The notes under the pieces are model-generated. The model saw nothing but the letters and a program-made list of their open reading frames with translations. It made no database searches and was not told the origin of the DNA. Positions 1 through 7,031 of a stretch of 10,031 nucleotides of DNA are shown piece after piece (within the stretch, counting starts at the first letter, position 1; each line of letters starts with the position of its first letter). A program made the translations under genes and the position numbers. Source of the DNA: a bacterium Ga0077546 (GTDB taxonomy: Bacteria > Cyanobacteriota > Vampirovibrionia > Obscuribacterales > Obscuribacteraceae). The stretch spans positions 1-10,031 of the forward strand of contig LNEX01000316.1 of assembly GCA_001464165.1 (NCBI GenBank), given 5' to 3'.

Positions 1-590
1 GCTGGAGGTGGCGGCGGTGGTGCAGCTGGAGGTGGCGGTGCAGCTGGAGGTGGCGGTGCCGCTGGAGGAGGCGGTGGCGGTGGCGCCACTACTGGCGGTG
101 GCGCAGCTCCAGAAGCCGGATTCGGAACAAACGGCACACCCAAAATAGGATAAGTATACGTGCGAGCATAAGGGATGTAACCATCCGACAACTGCGTACC
201 AAAGAAACCAATGGGCACAGGTAGGCGAACGTTGCAGCGGGTTGTAACAGCCACATAGGGCGAGCCAGTAGCTGGAGTAACATATATAAAGTCGCTGGGT
301 GTAGTGGTCGTAACTGTGGGCTGAGTGACAAAGAAACCATCAGTTCGATGAGCGGCAGCTGCCTGCTTAGCGGCATTGAGACCAGAGGCAGAAGTGTTAG
401 TCGAAGCTGCAGCCCTAGCTGCGTCCCGAGCGGCCGAATCCAGAATAGAATAACCCCAAGCGACAATAAGCATGTCGAATCCAAGAATAGTGAAAACCAC
501 CAGCAAAAGAGCCGTGATTGCCAATTCAATAGACATGCTAGCGATGTTAGTGCGGCATTTCTTTTCAGCTTGAGACTTGTGTTTACTCAT
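1..590 (-). CDS. TadE-like pseudopilin with proline-rich tail, partial (C-terminus beyond left edge)
   Basis: This frame is open from the ATG at 588-590 to the window edge (196 codons, no stop). The short basic N-terminus is followed by A17-SMSIE and a hydrophobic helix (about residues 21-45), then DSAARDAARAAA. This is the TadE/TadE-like layout of Tad (Flp) pilus minor pseudopilins, anchored in the inner membrane. Glu22 sits at +5 relative to a possible prepilin-peptidase cut after Ala17, where Gly would be usual. Residues 90-157 form a small polar/beta-rich domain. From residue 164 the chain becomes almost pure Pro/Ala, with PPPPAA hexapeptides encoded by an 18-bp DNA repeat. It starts 12 bp after the TadG-like stop, so it is the third gene of a minus-strand operon. 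The upstream AGGT is a weak ribosome site. The family call is fairly sure; the exact role (TadE or TadF) is not. The tail is unusual for TadE and may reach across the envelope. Confidence 0.8.
   Translation of the reverse strand, partial: MSKHKSQAEKKCRTNIASMSIELAITALLLVVFTILGFDMLIVAWGYSILDSAARDAARAAASTNTSASGLNAAKQAAAAHRTDGFFVTQPTVTTTTPSDFIYVTPATGSPYVAVTTRCNVRLPVPIGFFGTQLSDGYIPYARTYTYPILGVPFVPNPASGAAPPPVVAPPPPPPPAAPPPPAAPPPPAAPPPPPP
22..75. repeat. 18-bp tandem repeat encoding PPPPAA units
   Basis: The unit GCAGCTGGAGGTGGCGGT occurs twice exactly (22-39 and 40-57) and a third time with two mismatches (58-75). Degenerate copies of the same G-rich motif flank it on both sides (1-21 and 76-95). 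Read on the minus strand in the frame of the TadE-like gene, each unit encodes PPPPAA. The period is a multiple of three, so copy-number changes would lengthen or shorten the tail without a frameshift. The array touches the window edge, so its full size is unknown. Confidence 0.85.
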
Positions 591-602
591 TAAATTTAGA
601 AC

Positions 603-2459
603 CTATTGAAGCACTACAAGACTGCGAGCAATCGTCTGAAAAGCACTATTCAGATCTGCTGAATTAGTGACTGAAACATAAATGGCATTATTACCTGAAC
701 GATAAGCGATACCAGGCTTGGCAGCACTATCACCTAAGACAGCGTCTTCAAGAGGCTTGATGGCGGCATTCTGCGATAGCCCTATGGTGTATATCGGTAT
801 ACTCTTACTCTTGGCCCAATCTGCTTCAGAAAAAGCAGCGGCCTTGGCCGCCGCGTCACCGCCAGGCAAGTTAGGAACTCCGTCGGTGAAAAGAACAATG
901 GCTTTTTTTGCCTTTGGCCTAAATTTCGCTGGATCTATCAGCTCAGTGATAGCCTCATGCAGAGAAAGAGAAATACATGTCTTACCAGTTGGTCTGAGGG
1001 GCAAAGTTGCCGCTGTGCCATCAACGGCATCGTTAACTTCAGCAAAATTTGATTGGGTTTTGTTCAAACTAATCAAAGGAACAGGGAAGTTAGCAGTGCC
1101 AGAGTGGGGCCAAGAAGGATCGCACTTGCTAGTGGTATCAGGCCAAGATGAAGTAGGTGAAGTACCAGCTGCATCAGAGAAAGTGCATATGCCAAAATGA
1201 GCATTACTGGCGATGTTCATGGTATAGAAAAAGTTGTTAGCAGCCGCACGAGCGGCGGCAATTGGGTCAGCCGTTTTTTCTACCTGACTCCAATAAGCAG
1301 CATAGTAGCCAGGCTGCCGCGGTGGCAGGACCGGATTAATAGTGTTATGACCGTGGCTCTGCAAACAGATGGCATCGCTCTCCATATTGCCACGAGAGGC
1401 CTCAACACATGTCTCAATTTTACTGAAATCATAAGGGCCAACGCTCGGCACTTTAACCACAAGATCTGTGTAACAAGTAGGCTGAGCATTGGGGTTAACA
1501 CCGTTGCCAGCCGGATTCAATCTATTGGTAGGATCAAAATTGCCTGGAGGCCAGCCTTGTTCAGCCACGAGAGCACCTGGTGGATACTTTGTCGCTAGAG
1601 GCAGACCAGGAATACTGCCAACAGCGTACGCCTTTTGATTGCCTCGCAATCCAGCAGCTGGGTTAGGAGATGGATAAATTCCTTCGGAGAAGGCATATGG
1701 CGTAGCGTTGCCGGTGGCACCAGGATAAGAACCCTTAAACAGGTTTTGCGGAGGCAAAGCGTTTAGACCGGTGCCAGTAACAGGTGGCTTGAAGGTGTCA
1801 TAAATTGTCTTGTTTGAACTCTGCACTTGATAGTCAACAGTATCGAGCCCAGGGTTCCAAAAGCGCTTAACTAGAGCCACCTTAGTTTGATCATCCATAG
1901 ATCCAGAAACATCAAAGCACAGTATCAAATCCAGCTGCGGCAAGCCACCATCAGATACAGCTGAGGCCGTCTCGATAGCACCTACATTCAAAAGACTTGA
2001 AGCAAAAATGGGCGCATCAGAATAAATAGATGCAACCCTCATAGTCACAGCGGTATTACTTCCGGTGGCAACCGGTGTACCAGCCTGATTGAGCAGAGTG
2101 ATGTTTAAATGGGCCTTATGCAGGGGAGGCGTGCCCAATGGAACTCCAGTATTCTTGTTAGCAACAACATTGGCAGCACTAAAAGGTGTTTGCAAAACAC
2201 TATTTTGCTGAAATGTTTGCACAGCAACATCCATTGCCAGATTATGCAAATCAGTATAGCTATAACCAGGAGGAGAACTGGCAAGAGCCGCAGTCCCAGC
2301 AAGAGTGGCCGAATCAGTCACTGACTGCAACTGAGCAGCCAGAAGTGTGTATCGGGCGAACTCAAAGCCAAGCAAACCAAGTGGCAAGATTACAAAAAAT
2401 GCTAGCACCATAATTAGTGCCACGGTAGACATGCCCCTTTTTGAGCGCTTGATTTTCAT
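603..2459 (-). CDS. TadG-like membrane protein with an interrupted von Willebrand A domain
   Basis: Numbering is from the ATG at 2457-2459 (618 residues). Basic residues precede a membrane helix at about 10-32, then ARYTLLAAQLQSVTDSATLA, which is characteristic of TadG-type Flp-pilus proteins. There is no Glu at the +5 position, as is usual for TadG. A vWA domain follows. Its MIDAS motif DVSGSMD is at 183-189, helix PIAAARAAANNFF at about 399-411, FGICTFSD at 422-429, and VLFTDG at 522-527, followed by IPIYTIGLS. This fold binds a divalent metal and often mediates adhesion or assembly. About 205 residues rich in Pro, Gly and Asn, with several Cys, lie between the MIDAS motif and the next helix, where vWA domains normally have a short link. 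It is the middle gene of three. A GTG at 2475-2477, overlapping the upstream stop, would add six residues; the ATG is preferred for its better ribosome site. The TadG/vWA call is firm; the partner is unknown. Confidence 0.85.
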   Translation of the reverse strand: MKIKRSKRGMSTVALIMVLAFFVILPLGLLGFEFARYTLLAAQLQSVTDSATLAGTAALASSPPGYSYTDLHNLAMDVAVQTFQQNSVLQTPFSAANVVANKNTGVPLGTPPLHKAHLNITLLNQAGTPVATGSNTAVTMRVASIYSDAPIFASSLLNVGAIETASAVSDGGLPQLDLILCFDVSGSMDDQTKVALVKRFWNPGLDTVDYQVQSSNKTIYDTFKPPVTGTGLNALPPQNLFKGSYPGATGNATPYAFSEGIYPSPNPAAGLRGNQKAYAVGSIPGLPLATKYPPGALVAEQGWPPGNFDPTNRLNPAGNGVNPNAQPTCYTDLVVKVPSVGPYDFSKIETCVEASRGNMESDAICLQSHGHNTINPVLPPRQPGYYAAYWSQVEKTADPIAAARAAANNFFYTMNIASNAHFGICTFSDAAGTSPTSSWPDTTSKCDPSWPHSGTANFPVPLISLNKTQSNFAEVNDAVDGTAATLPLRPTGKTCISLSLHEAITELIDPAKFRPKAKKAIVLFTDGVPNLPGGDAAAKAAAFSEADWAKSKSIPIYTIGLSQNAAIKPLEDAVLGDSAAKPGIAYRSGNNAIYVSVTNSADLNSAFQTIARSLVVLQ

Positions 2460-2465
2460 TTTCGA

Positions 2466-2471
2466 CACCTC
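2466..2471 (-). promoter_or_regulatory. Ribosome binding site GAGGTG for the TadG-like gene
   Basis: On the minus strand GAGGTG lies six bases upstream of the ATG at 2457-2459. This good Shine-Dalgarno match at near-ideal spacing favours the ATG over the in-frame GTG at 2475-2477. The GTG shares bases with the upstream TGA and has no comparable site. Confidence 0.6.
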
Positions 2472-2473
2472 AA

Positions 2474-3010
2474 TCACTCAGTTAAACCATTAGGATTCTC
2501 AACATAGGCCTGCGAAGTAAAGTGGAGAGTATATGGACCGGTTAAGCCCGGAATGTTCAGACCCATAAAACCACCAGCGAAATGTACCAGCGGATCGATA
2601 TCAGCATCTACACCCAGAATGACAAAATAAATATTCTGAGAAGTATTAACTGAACCGGCAGGCAAAACAGTAGTAGAAGTTGTGTAACTTCCGCTAGAAA
2701 GAGCTTTAACCTTGATTGACAAGGCTGGTACCACATTAGATATGCCAGGAAAAGGGGCTAAATCGGTGGTCATAGTTGCAGCAGCCCTAGCTTTCGCTTC
2801 AGTAAAGCTCGGTGCTTTTGAAGCTTTGCGGCAAGCCGCATCGGTGGCAAAAAATACAACAGATGCCCGATCGCCCATACTGGTCATAATTGCCAGAGGG
2901 AAGAGCAGACCGATAAAAATAGCCCACAAGACCACCGGCATTTCAGCGATAGAAGAGCCAACGGCTGATCTTGAGTGCCGTCTATTTTTAGCAAATGACT
3001 TAGCAATCAT
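2474..3010 (-). CDS. TadE/TadF-like pseudopilin, small membrane-anchored protein
   Basis: The protein has 178 residues and starts at the ATG at 3008-3010. The N-terminus is strongly basic (KNRRHSRSAVG), followed by SSIAE and a hydrophobic helix at about residues 24-44. Gly18 with Glu23 at +5 matches the type IV prepilin/pseudopilin cleavage rule, so a TadV-type prepilin peptidase could cut after Gly18. The rest is a roughly 130-residue Ser/Thr-rich domain with predicted beta character and no cysteine after residue 60. This is the first gene of the minus-strand Tad-like operon, and its stop lies 14 bp before the ATG of the vWA gene. Only a weak GAGAT-like ribosome site lies upstream. Sequence identity to any named TadE or TadF is not obvious; the call rests on N-terminal architecture and context. 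Confidence 0.7.
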   Translation of the reverse strand: MIAKSFAKNRRHSRSAVGSSIAEMPVVLWAIFIGLLFPLAIMTSMGDRASVVFFATDAACRKASKAPSFTEAKARAAATMTTDLAPFPGISNVVPALSIKVKALSSGSYTTSTTVLPAGSVNTSQNIYFVILGVDADIDPLVHFAGGFMGLNIPGLTGPYTLHFTSQAYVENPNGLTE

Positions 3011-3091
3011 AAGTATAGTATCTCGGTAGCAGCAACCAAAAATGGTGCCTAGTGCTAAGGCTACTTAAGCACAAATCAAATGTCAATCGCC

Positions 3092-3210
3092 ACTTCACAA
3101 GCACTTCACGCATACCGAAAAAATTGCAAAATAAAGATTGGCGCTAGGTCGTTTCACATTTACTTCACGGGCAATTCACCTTAATTTCACGCTATTCAGC
3201 GAAGATTCAC
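3092..3210 (+). promoter_or_regulatory. TTCAC direct-repeat array with 11-bp phasing (candidate Pho-box-like operator)
   Basis: Seven exact TTCAC copies lie on the plus strand at 3094, 3105, 3153, 3164, 3175, 3186 and 3206, and one TTCAG lies at 3195. Successive starts are 11 bp apart within 3094/3105, within 3153/3164/3175/3186, and within 3195/3206. Direct repeats with an 11-bp period are the known recognition geometry of PhoB/PhoP-type (OmpR-family) response regulators, such as the enterobacterial Pho box and the GTTCACC units of Streptomyces. The four-copy block overlaps where a -35 element would fall for the -10 at 3211, as in activator-dependent Pho promoters. It sits between the Tad-like operon (minus) and the TPR operon (plus) and could serve either or both. 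The repeats are seen directly; the identity of the regulator is inferred. Confidence 0.6.
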
Positions 3211-3216
3211 TAGAAT
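3211..3216 (+). promoter_or_regulatory. Candidate -10 element TAGAAT for the TPR operon
   Basis: TAGAAT differs from the sigma-70 consensus TATAAT at one position and directly follows the last TTCAC. No good -35 hexamer lies 16-18 bp upstream; that space is filled by the TTCAC array, which is expected if an activator replaces the -35 contact. Transcription would begin near 3223. That leaves a very short leader for the GTG start at 3233, or about 40 bases for the alternative ATG at 3263. Confidence 0.4.
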
Positions 3217-3232
3217 AGTTGTAGGTGGCGCC

Positions 3233-5515
3233 GTGCTCAATTCTCAAAGGCCTTGTCAAAACATGTCCGACTTACCAAATGATTCTTGCGACTCTTTCGA
3301 AAAGATAGATGGGTCCAAACCATCTATCAAAAAAAGAACGACACCAACAATATCGGATCTAAAAGCCATAGTGGTTGCCGACAACCTGGACCAAGAAGCT
3401 TGCGAATTTTTCAGCCCACTTGCCTCCGCAAGCCCCTTGTCACTAAACGTTGGTTCTGACCAAGCTAGAGCAGAACCAAGCAAGCCAGAGGCAGACACGC
3501 AATATTCGCCAACTTTAAGCACTTCAGCAAACATACTGCCCCTGAGAAAATATGAGGTGATTTCTTCTTTTATTTCGAAGAACGCCATTCAATATGTATG
3601 GATAGCAGTTTGTCTCATCAGCCTAGCTTCCACGTTCGATCTGCTTAGAGCCTTTTCAATCAGCAAGACAGAAGAAGCGACAAATCTAATCGGCCAAGAG
3701 AAATATCAAGAAGCTCTAAACAGCGCTACCTTAGCCGTCAGGTGCAATCCATTTTCGGCGAAGGCATATCTAGCACGCGGTCGCGCCCTGGTTAAACAAC
3801 TTCGCTTAAAACAAGCCTTTGAGAGCTTCAACAATGCCATCGCTCTATCGGCCAATGATCTAATTGCTCTAGACCAAAGAGCGAGTCTTGCACTAAAGCT
3901 TAACCGGCCCGAAGTAGCAATTGAAGATCTTTCTAAAATCATATCGTCGACTGCTCCCGAACCAGTGGCAGCCTATCAATATGGCAATCGCGCCTCGGCG
4001 TATACAAGAATAGGTGAATACAAGAAAGCTCTGGCTGACTACGACAAGGCCTTAAAACTTGAACCAACAAATTACAGCCTTCAGCTTGGTGCGGCACTCT
4101 GCTTGACCGCAGACAAGCAGTACGCAAAAGCACTAAAAACATACACAGAGCTGCATAATATGGAGCCTGATAACAATGAAGTACTTATGCAAAGAGGATT
4201 TTGCAGGCAGTGCTTAGGCGATAAAACAGGAGCACTGAAAGACTTCAATGATGCAATCAAGAATGATTCGACTACGGCGCGCTGGTTTACATATAGAGCC
4301 AATTTACTTAACGAACTCAATCAAGCAGCCTTGGCCTGTAACGATTTTGTAAAAGCCGCTGAGCTAGAACCAAAGAACGAAACGGCTCAGTACACTGCCG
4401 CGAAACTGTGTAAGACTCTGAAACAGCATTCATTGGCTCTGCACTTTTATGATCGTTTAAGCGAGTTTCCGAACTTTCGCACTTCATTTGAAAAACTCTC
4501 TGAGAGGGCTACTCTCAACATTGCATCAGGAAACTACAAAACAGCTCTAAGCGATCTAAGCAATGCCCTAAAGCTCAAGCAAGATCCTCAGTCACTATAC
4601 CAGCAAGCTATTTGCTATAGTCATCTCAATCAGCACAAGTTAGCAAAGTCTGCGGCAGAAAGTGCCACCAAACTCAGTGCCCCAACAGCCAAGGCATTTC
4701 TCTATCAAGGACAAATCGAGGCTCTATTGGGCGATACCATTTCGGCGATTGACCATTACTCGCAAGCCCTCAATCTCGACCCCAATAACACAAGAGCTTT
4801 AACAGAAAGAGGCTGCCTCTATCTCAAGCGCGAGCAGTGGGCCATCGCTAGCAGAGATTTCAAAAGAGCAATAGAGCTTGGCAGCTCTGATCGAATTGTT
4901 AATAGCGGACTAAGCATTTGTTCTCAGATGCTGGGAAAAAATGCCAAAATTTCAATAGTGCTACCCAAATCATTTGACGTCGATCTAAAGAAGCTGAGCC
5001 ATGAGAAGCTAGCAAAAGACGGCTACGAGCAGTATCACCAGGGCAATGGCGCCATTGCAGCAATGTACTTTGCTGAATTAGTAGCGCGCGACCCTAACGA
5101 TAGTGAAATGCGGCGCTACTTGGCTCATAGTCTTGCAAAGGCACACAACCACAGCGAAGCAATTGCTGTTTTTTCAGTGCTTTCTCAAGCCAATAAACTA
5201 AATACACAAGACAAACTCTCGTACACAAAAGAGCTGGCTGCCTCGTCAAAATTTGATAACGCCATCAAAATAATTGAAGACTTAAGGGCTGAAAATCCCA
5301 GCTCTATTAGTTATTCTTATGAGTTAGCTCAATTGCTGGCAGCAGCAGGCCAGAACAAGAAAGCCATCGCGCTTTGCGCCTCTTCCCTGGCACGCTCCGG
5401 TTCAACTACAGAACACAAGAATTTGGAGAACCTTTTACATTCTCTAAAAAGTGACCAGAACAAGCCAGCAAAGCCTATTGATAACTCACAAACTAAGCCA
5501 GAAACTGAAGGCTAA
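3233..5515 (+). CDS. Membrane-anchored tetratricopeptide-repeat protein
   Basis: The protein has 760 residues. Residues 1-115 are polar, low in predicted structure and likely cytoplasmic. A single membrane helix lies at about 119-137 (IQYVWIAVCLISLASTF). From about 145 to 725 the chain is almost entirely TPR helices, roughly 16 units of about 34 residues. The clearest are GNRASAYTRIGEYKKALADY (251-270) and the units around 486-518 and 519-550. The TPR series breaks at about 560-590. TPRs are protein-protein scaffolds, so this would be an envelope scaffold with its repeats probably outside the membrane. The tail is Lys/Pro-rich. The start is GTG behind AGGTGG (3223-3228, four-base spacing). 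An in-frame ATG at 3263 would drop ten residues and cannot be excluded. The stop overlaps the next start as TAATG, so the genes are translationally coupled. The specific function is unknown. Confidence 0.88.
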   Translation: MLNSQRPCQNMSDLPNDSCDSFEKIDGSKPSIKKRTTPTISDLKAIVVADNLDQEACEFFSPLASASPLSLNVGSDQARAEPSKPEADTQYSPTLSTSANILPLRKYEVISSFISKNAIQYVWIAVCLISLASTFDLLRAFSISKTEEATNLIGQEKYQEALNSATLAVRCNPFSAKAYLARGRALVKQLRLKQAFESFNNAIALSANDLIALDQRASLALKLNRPEVAIEDLSKIISSTAPEPVAAYQYGNRASAYTRIGEYKKALADYDKALKLEPTNYSLQLGAALCLTADKQYAKALKTYTELHNMEPDNNEVLMQRGFCRQCLGDKTGALKDFNDAIKNDSTTARWFTYRANLLNELNQAALACNDFVKAAELEPKNETAQYTAAKLCKTLKQHSLALHFYDRLSEFPNFRTSFEKLSERATLNIASGNYKTALSDLSNALKLKQDPQSLYQQAICYSHLNQHKLAKSAAESATKLSAPTAKAFLYQGQIEALLGDTISAIDHYSQALNLDPNNTRALTERGCLYLKREQWAIASRDFKRAIELGSSDRIVNSGLSICSQMLGKNAKISIVLPKSFDVDLKKLSHEKLAKDGYEQYHQGNGAIAAMYFAELVARDPNDSEMRRYLAHSLAKAHNHSEAIAVFSVLSQANKLNTQDKLSYTKELAASSKFDNAIKIIEDLRAENPSSISYSYELAQLLAAAGQNKKAIALCASSLARSGSTTEHKNLENLLHSLKSDQNKPAKPIDNSQTKPETEG

Positions 5516-6078
5516 TGATCAAGCTTAAAGAGATCACTCAAAGCGGCTATAAAGAGATCGGTCTGTCGGTTTTTGTTGCTACCTATCTCTTTCTTACCAT
5601 AACCTGGCTTTGCCCCGACGCGCCCCTCAAGACCTTAATACTAGAACCAGTAAAACAGTTTTGGCTGTTTTGGGGTCTAGAGCAAAACTGGAAACTGTTT
5701 TCACCAGAAATTAGAGAAATCAATTTTCACCCAGAAGCAATCTTGACCTACGCCAACGGCGAAAGAATGATTGTTGAAATGCCGCGCATGAATAGGCTCA
5801 GCTACAGCGAACGCTTTCGCTTAGAAAAATTCCGAAAATGGTCAATAGACTCGCTGCCCTGGCCTGACTACAAAGAATTTTGGCCAGACTTTGCTCGCTA
5901 TATCGGCAGAAAGCATTATTGCGCCAACAACAAACCGTCCAGCCTCTCGCTCAATCTCTATTGGATTGAAATTCCTAAACCAAATGGCAGAGGAATTACA
6001 CCTGTTACAGCCTTGCCACAACATACAAAGATGAGCACCGTATTTTTCTACAAGTACAAAGCAGAAGACCAACCATGA
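5515..6078 (+). CDS. Membrane-anchored protein with a W-x-LFSP motif, encoded beside the HTTM gene
   Basis: The protein has 187 residues. A short basic N-terminus precedes one hydrophobic segment (about 15-33). An aromatic stretch then leads to QNWKLFSPE (57-65), and a basic/aromatic region follows, including LSYSERFRLEKFRKW and WPDYKEFWPDFARYIGRKHY. The C-terminal part looks like beta strands ending in FFYKYK. From memory, small proteins with a W.LFSP/W.MFSP-type motif are often encoded next to HTTM (vitamin-K-carboxylase-like) membrane proteins, and the same pairing is seen here. No catalytic residues can be named. The ATG shares its A with the TPR stop, and the TGA overlaps the HTTM ATG by four bases (ATGA). 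The three genes therefore form one coupled operon, and this protein is probably a partner or subunit of the HTTM protein. That role is inferred. Confidence 0.75.
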   Translation: MIKLKEITQSGYKEIGLSVFVATYLFLTITWLCPDAPLKTLILEPVKQFWLFWGLEQNWKLFSPEIREINFHPEAILTYANGERMIVEMPRMNRLSYSERFRLEKFRKWSIDSLPWPDYKEFWPDFARYIGRKHYCANNKPSSLSLNLYWIEIPKPNGRGITPVTALPQHTKMSTVFFYKYKAEDQP

Positions 6079-7031
6079 CAATATCGGCCCTAATTAAGTA
6101 TTGGCGCCAGTTTTGGTTTGCACCGGAGGACAGCTCTGCTATTTCTCTATACCGAATCTGTTATGGGCTACTTGTGCTGCAGATCGCAGTCATTCACCTT
6201 GGCTCGAACTTCTTAGATTGGTACGGACCCAAGGCAATTGTGACACTACCAACAGTTATAAAATATTTTTGGCACAACGAACCACGCTTTGACTGGTTGC
6301 TGCTACTTCCCCAAACAGATAGCGCCATTAGCTGCTTCCATATTGTTTTTACTGCTGCTGCGGTATGCATGACTATTGACTTTGGCACGCGTTAAAGTAC
6401 AATCTTCATCTGGCTCTCGCTCGTATCACTGCACCATCAAGATCCTTTCAATATTAATGGTGGCGATGGCTTTCTTCGCGCTGTCGGGCCATGGTTGGCG
6501 TTCTCTAACTGCGGTGACAAATACTCAGTAGACGCTTGGCTCACAAATTTCATCAATCGCAAACGGGGACGCTCTGATCTAATAAAAAGCCCGAAAGCCA
6601 AAGCACCATGGGCGCAAAGAATGATTCAAATACAGTTAGCACTGGTTTACTGGCAAACTTTTGGTTGCAAAATTGCCGGCTCGCAGTGGCTTGACGGCAG
6701 CGCGGTCTACTATGCCACAAGGCTAGATGACATGTTTAGATTTCCGGCACCAATGATTGCCAACAATATAGTTTTGCTGAAACTACTGAACTGGTTTACG
6801 CTAATTATTGAGTTTGCGGGCTGGACTCTAATTTGGTTCAAAGACACTCGTTACTGGGTATTAATTGGGCTTCTAGCCTTACACCTCGGCATAGACTACA
6901 TGATCAATCTACCCGTATTTGAATGGGCTTTTATATGCACGCTAATTACATTTGTTCCTAGCCAAGACATTCAGAACTTCTTTAGCAAGACGTCTACTTT
7001 CTATAAAGATAGATTTAATTCTCACAAGTGA
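6075..7031 (+). pseudogene. HTTM-domain (vitamin-K-dependent carboxylase-like) membrane protein, interrupted by an in-frame TAA
   Basis: One reading frame runs from the ATG at 6075 to the TGA at 7029-7031 with a single internal stop, TAA at 6393-6395 (codon 107). Translation on both sides joins naturally: FGTR, stop, STIFIWLSLVSLHHQDP, then INGGD (127-131) and YSVDAWL. The FG.R..../SLHH..P/NGGD series is typical of HTTM proteins, which are polytopic and related to vitamin-K-dependent gamma-glutamyl carboxylase. Hydrophobic helices lie at about 23-47 and 73-102, at 108-120, and at several places after 185, for an expected 317 sense codons. The second half has no ATG near the break (the first usable start would be a TTG at 6495), so it is not a separate gene. 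The frame is otherwise intact. This could be a recent nonsense mutation (one base from TTA, Leu), a sequence error, or, less likely, readthrough. The start overlaps the upstream stop. Confidence 0.8.

Noticed and set aside
89..529. A 146-codon minus-strand reading frame rich in Leu and Arg
   Set aside because: It overlaps the TadE-like gene in another minus-strand frame. Only the frame starting at 590 shows a coherent basic N-terminus, membrane helix and TadE layout. Its absence of a stop at the window edge explains why the shorter frame looks complete.
718..1598. Plus-strand open frames (718-1200 and 1197-1598) opposite the vWA gene
   Set aside because: They are antisense to clear vWA motifs, have no recognisable domain or good ribosome site, and are of ordinary shadow length for this composition.
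3012..3017. TATACT on the minus strand with TTGGTT 16 bp upstream, as a promoter for the Tad-like operon
   Set aside because: The -10 would end one base before the ATG at 3010, so transcription would start inside the coding region and no alternative downstream start is credible.
3052..3072. Inverted repeat GTGCTAAG / CTTAAGCAC as a terminator or operator
   Set aside because: The arms pair only with a one-base bulge and no T-run follows on either strand. Both genes here start rather than end at this gap, so a terminator makes no sense.
6495..7031. The second half of the HTTM gene as an independent 178-codon gene
   Set aside because: It would begin with TTG inside a conserved HTTM stretch, without a ribosome site, and conserved sequence continues upstream in the same frame to the TAA.
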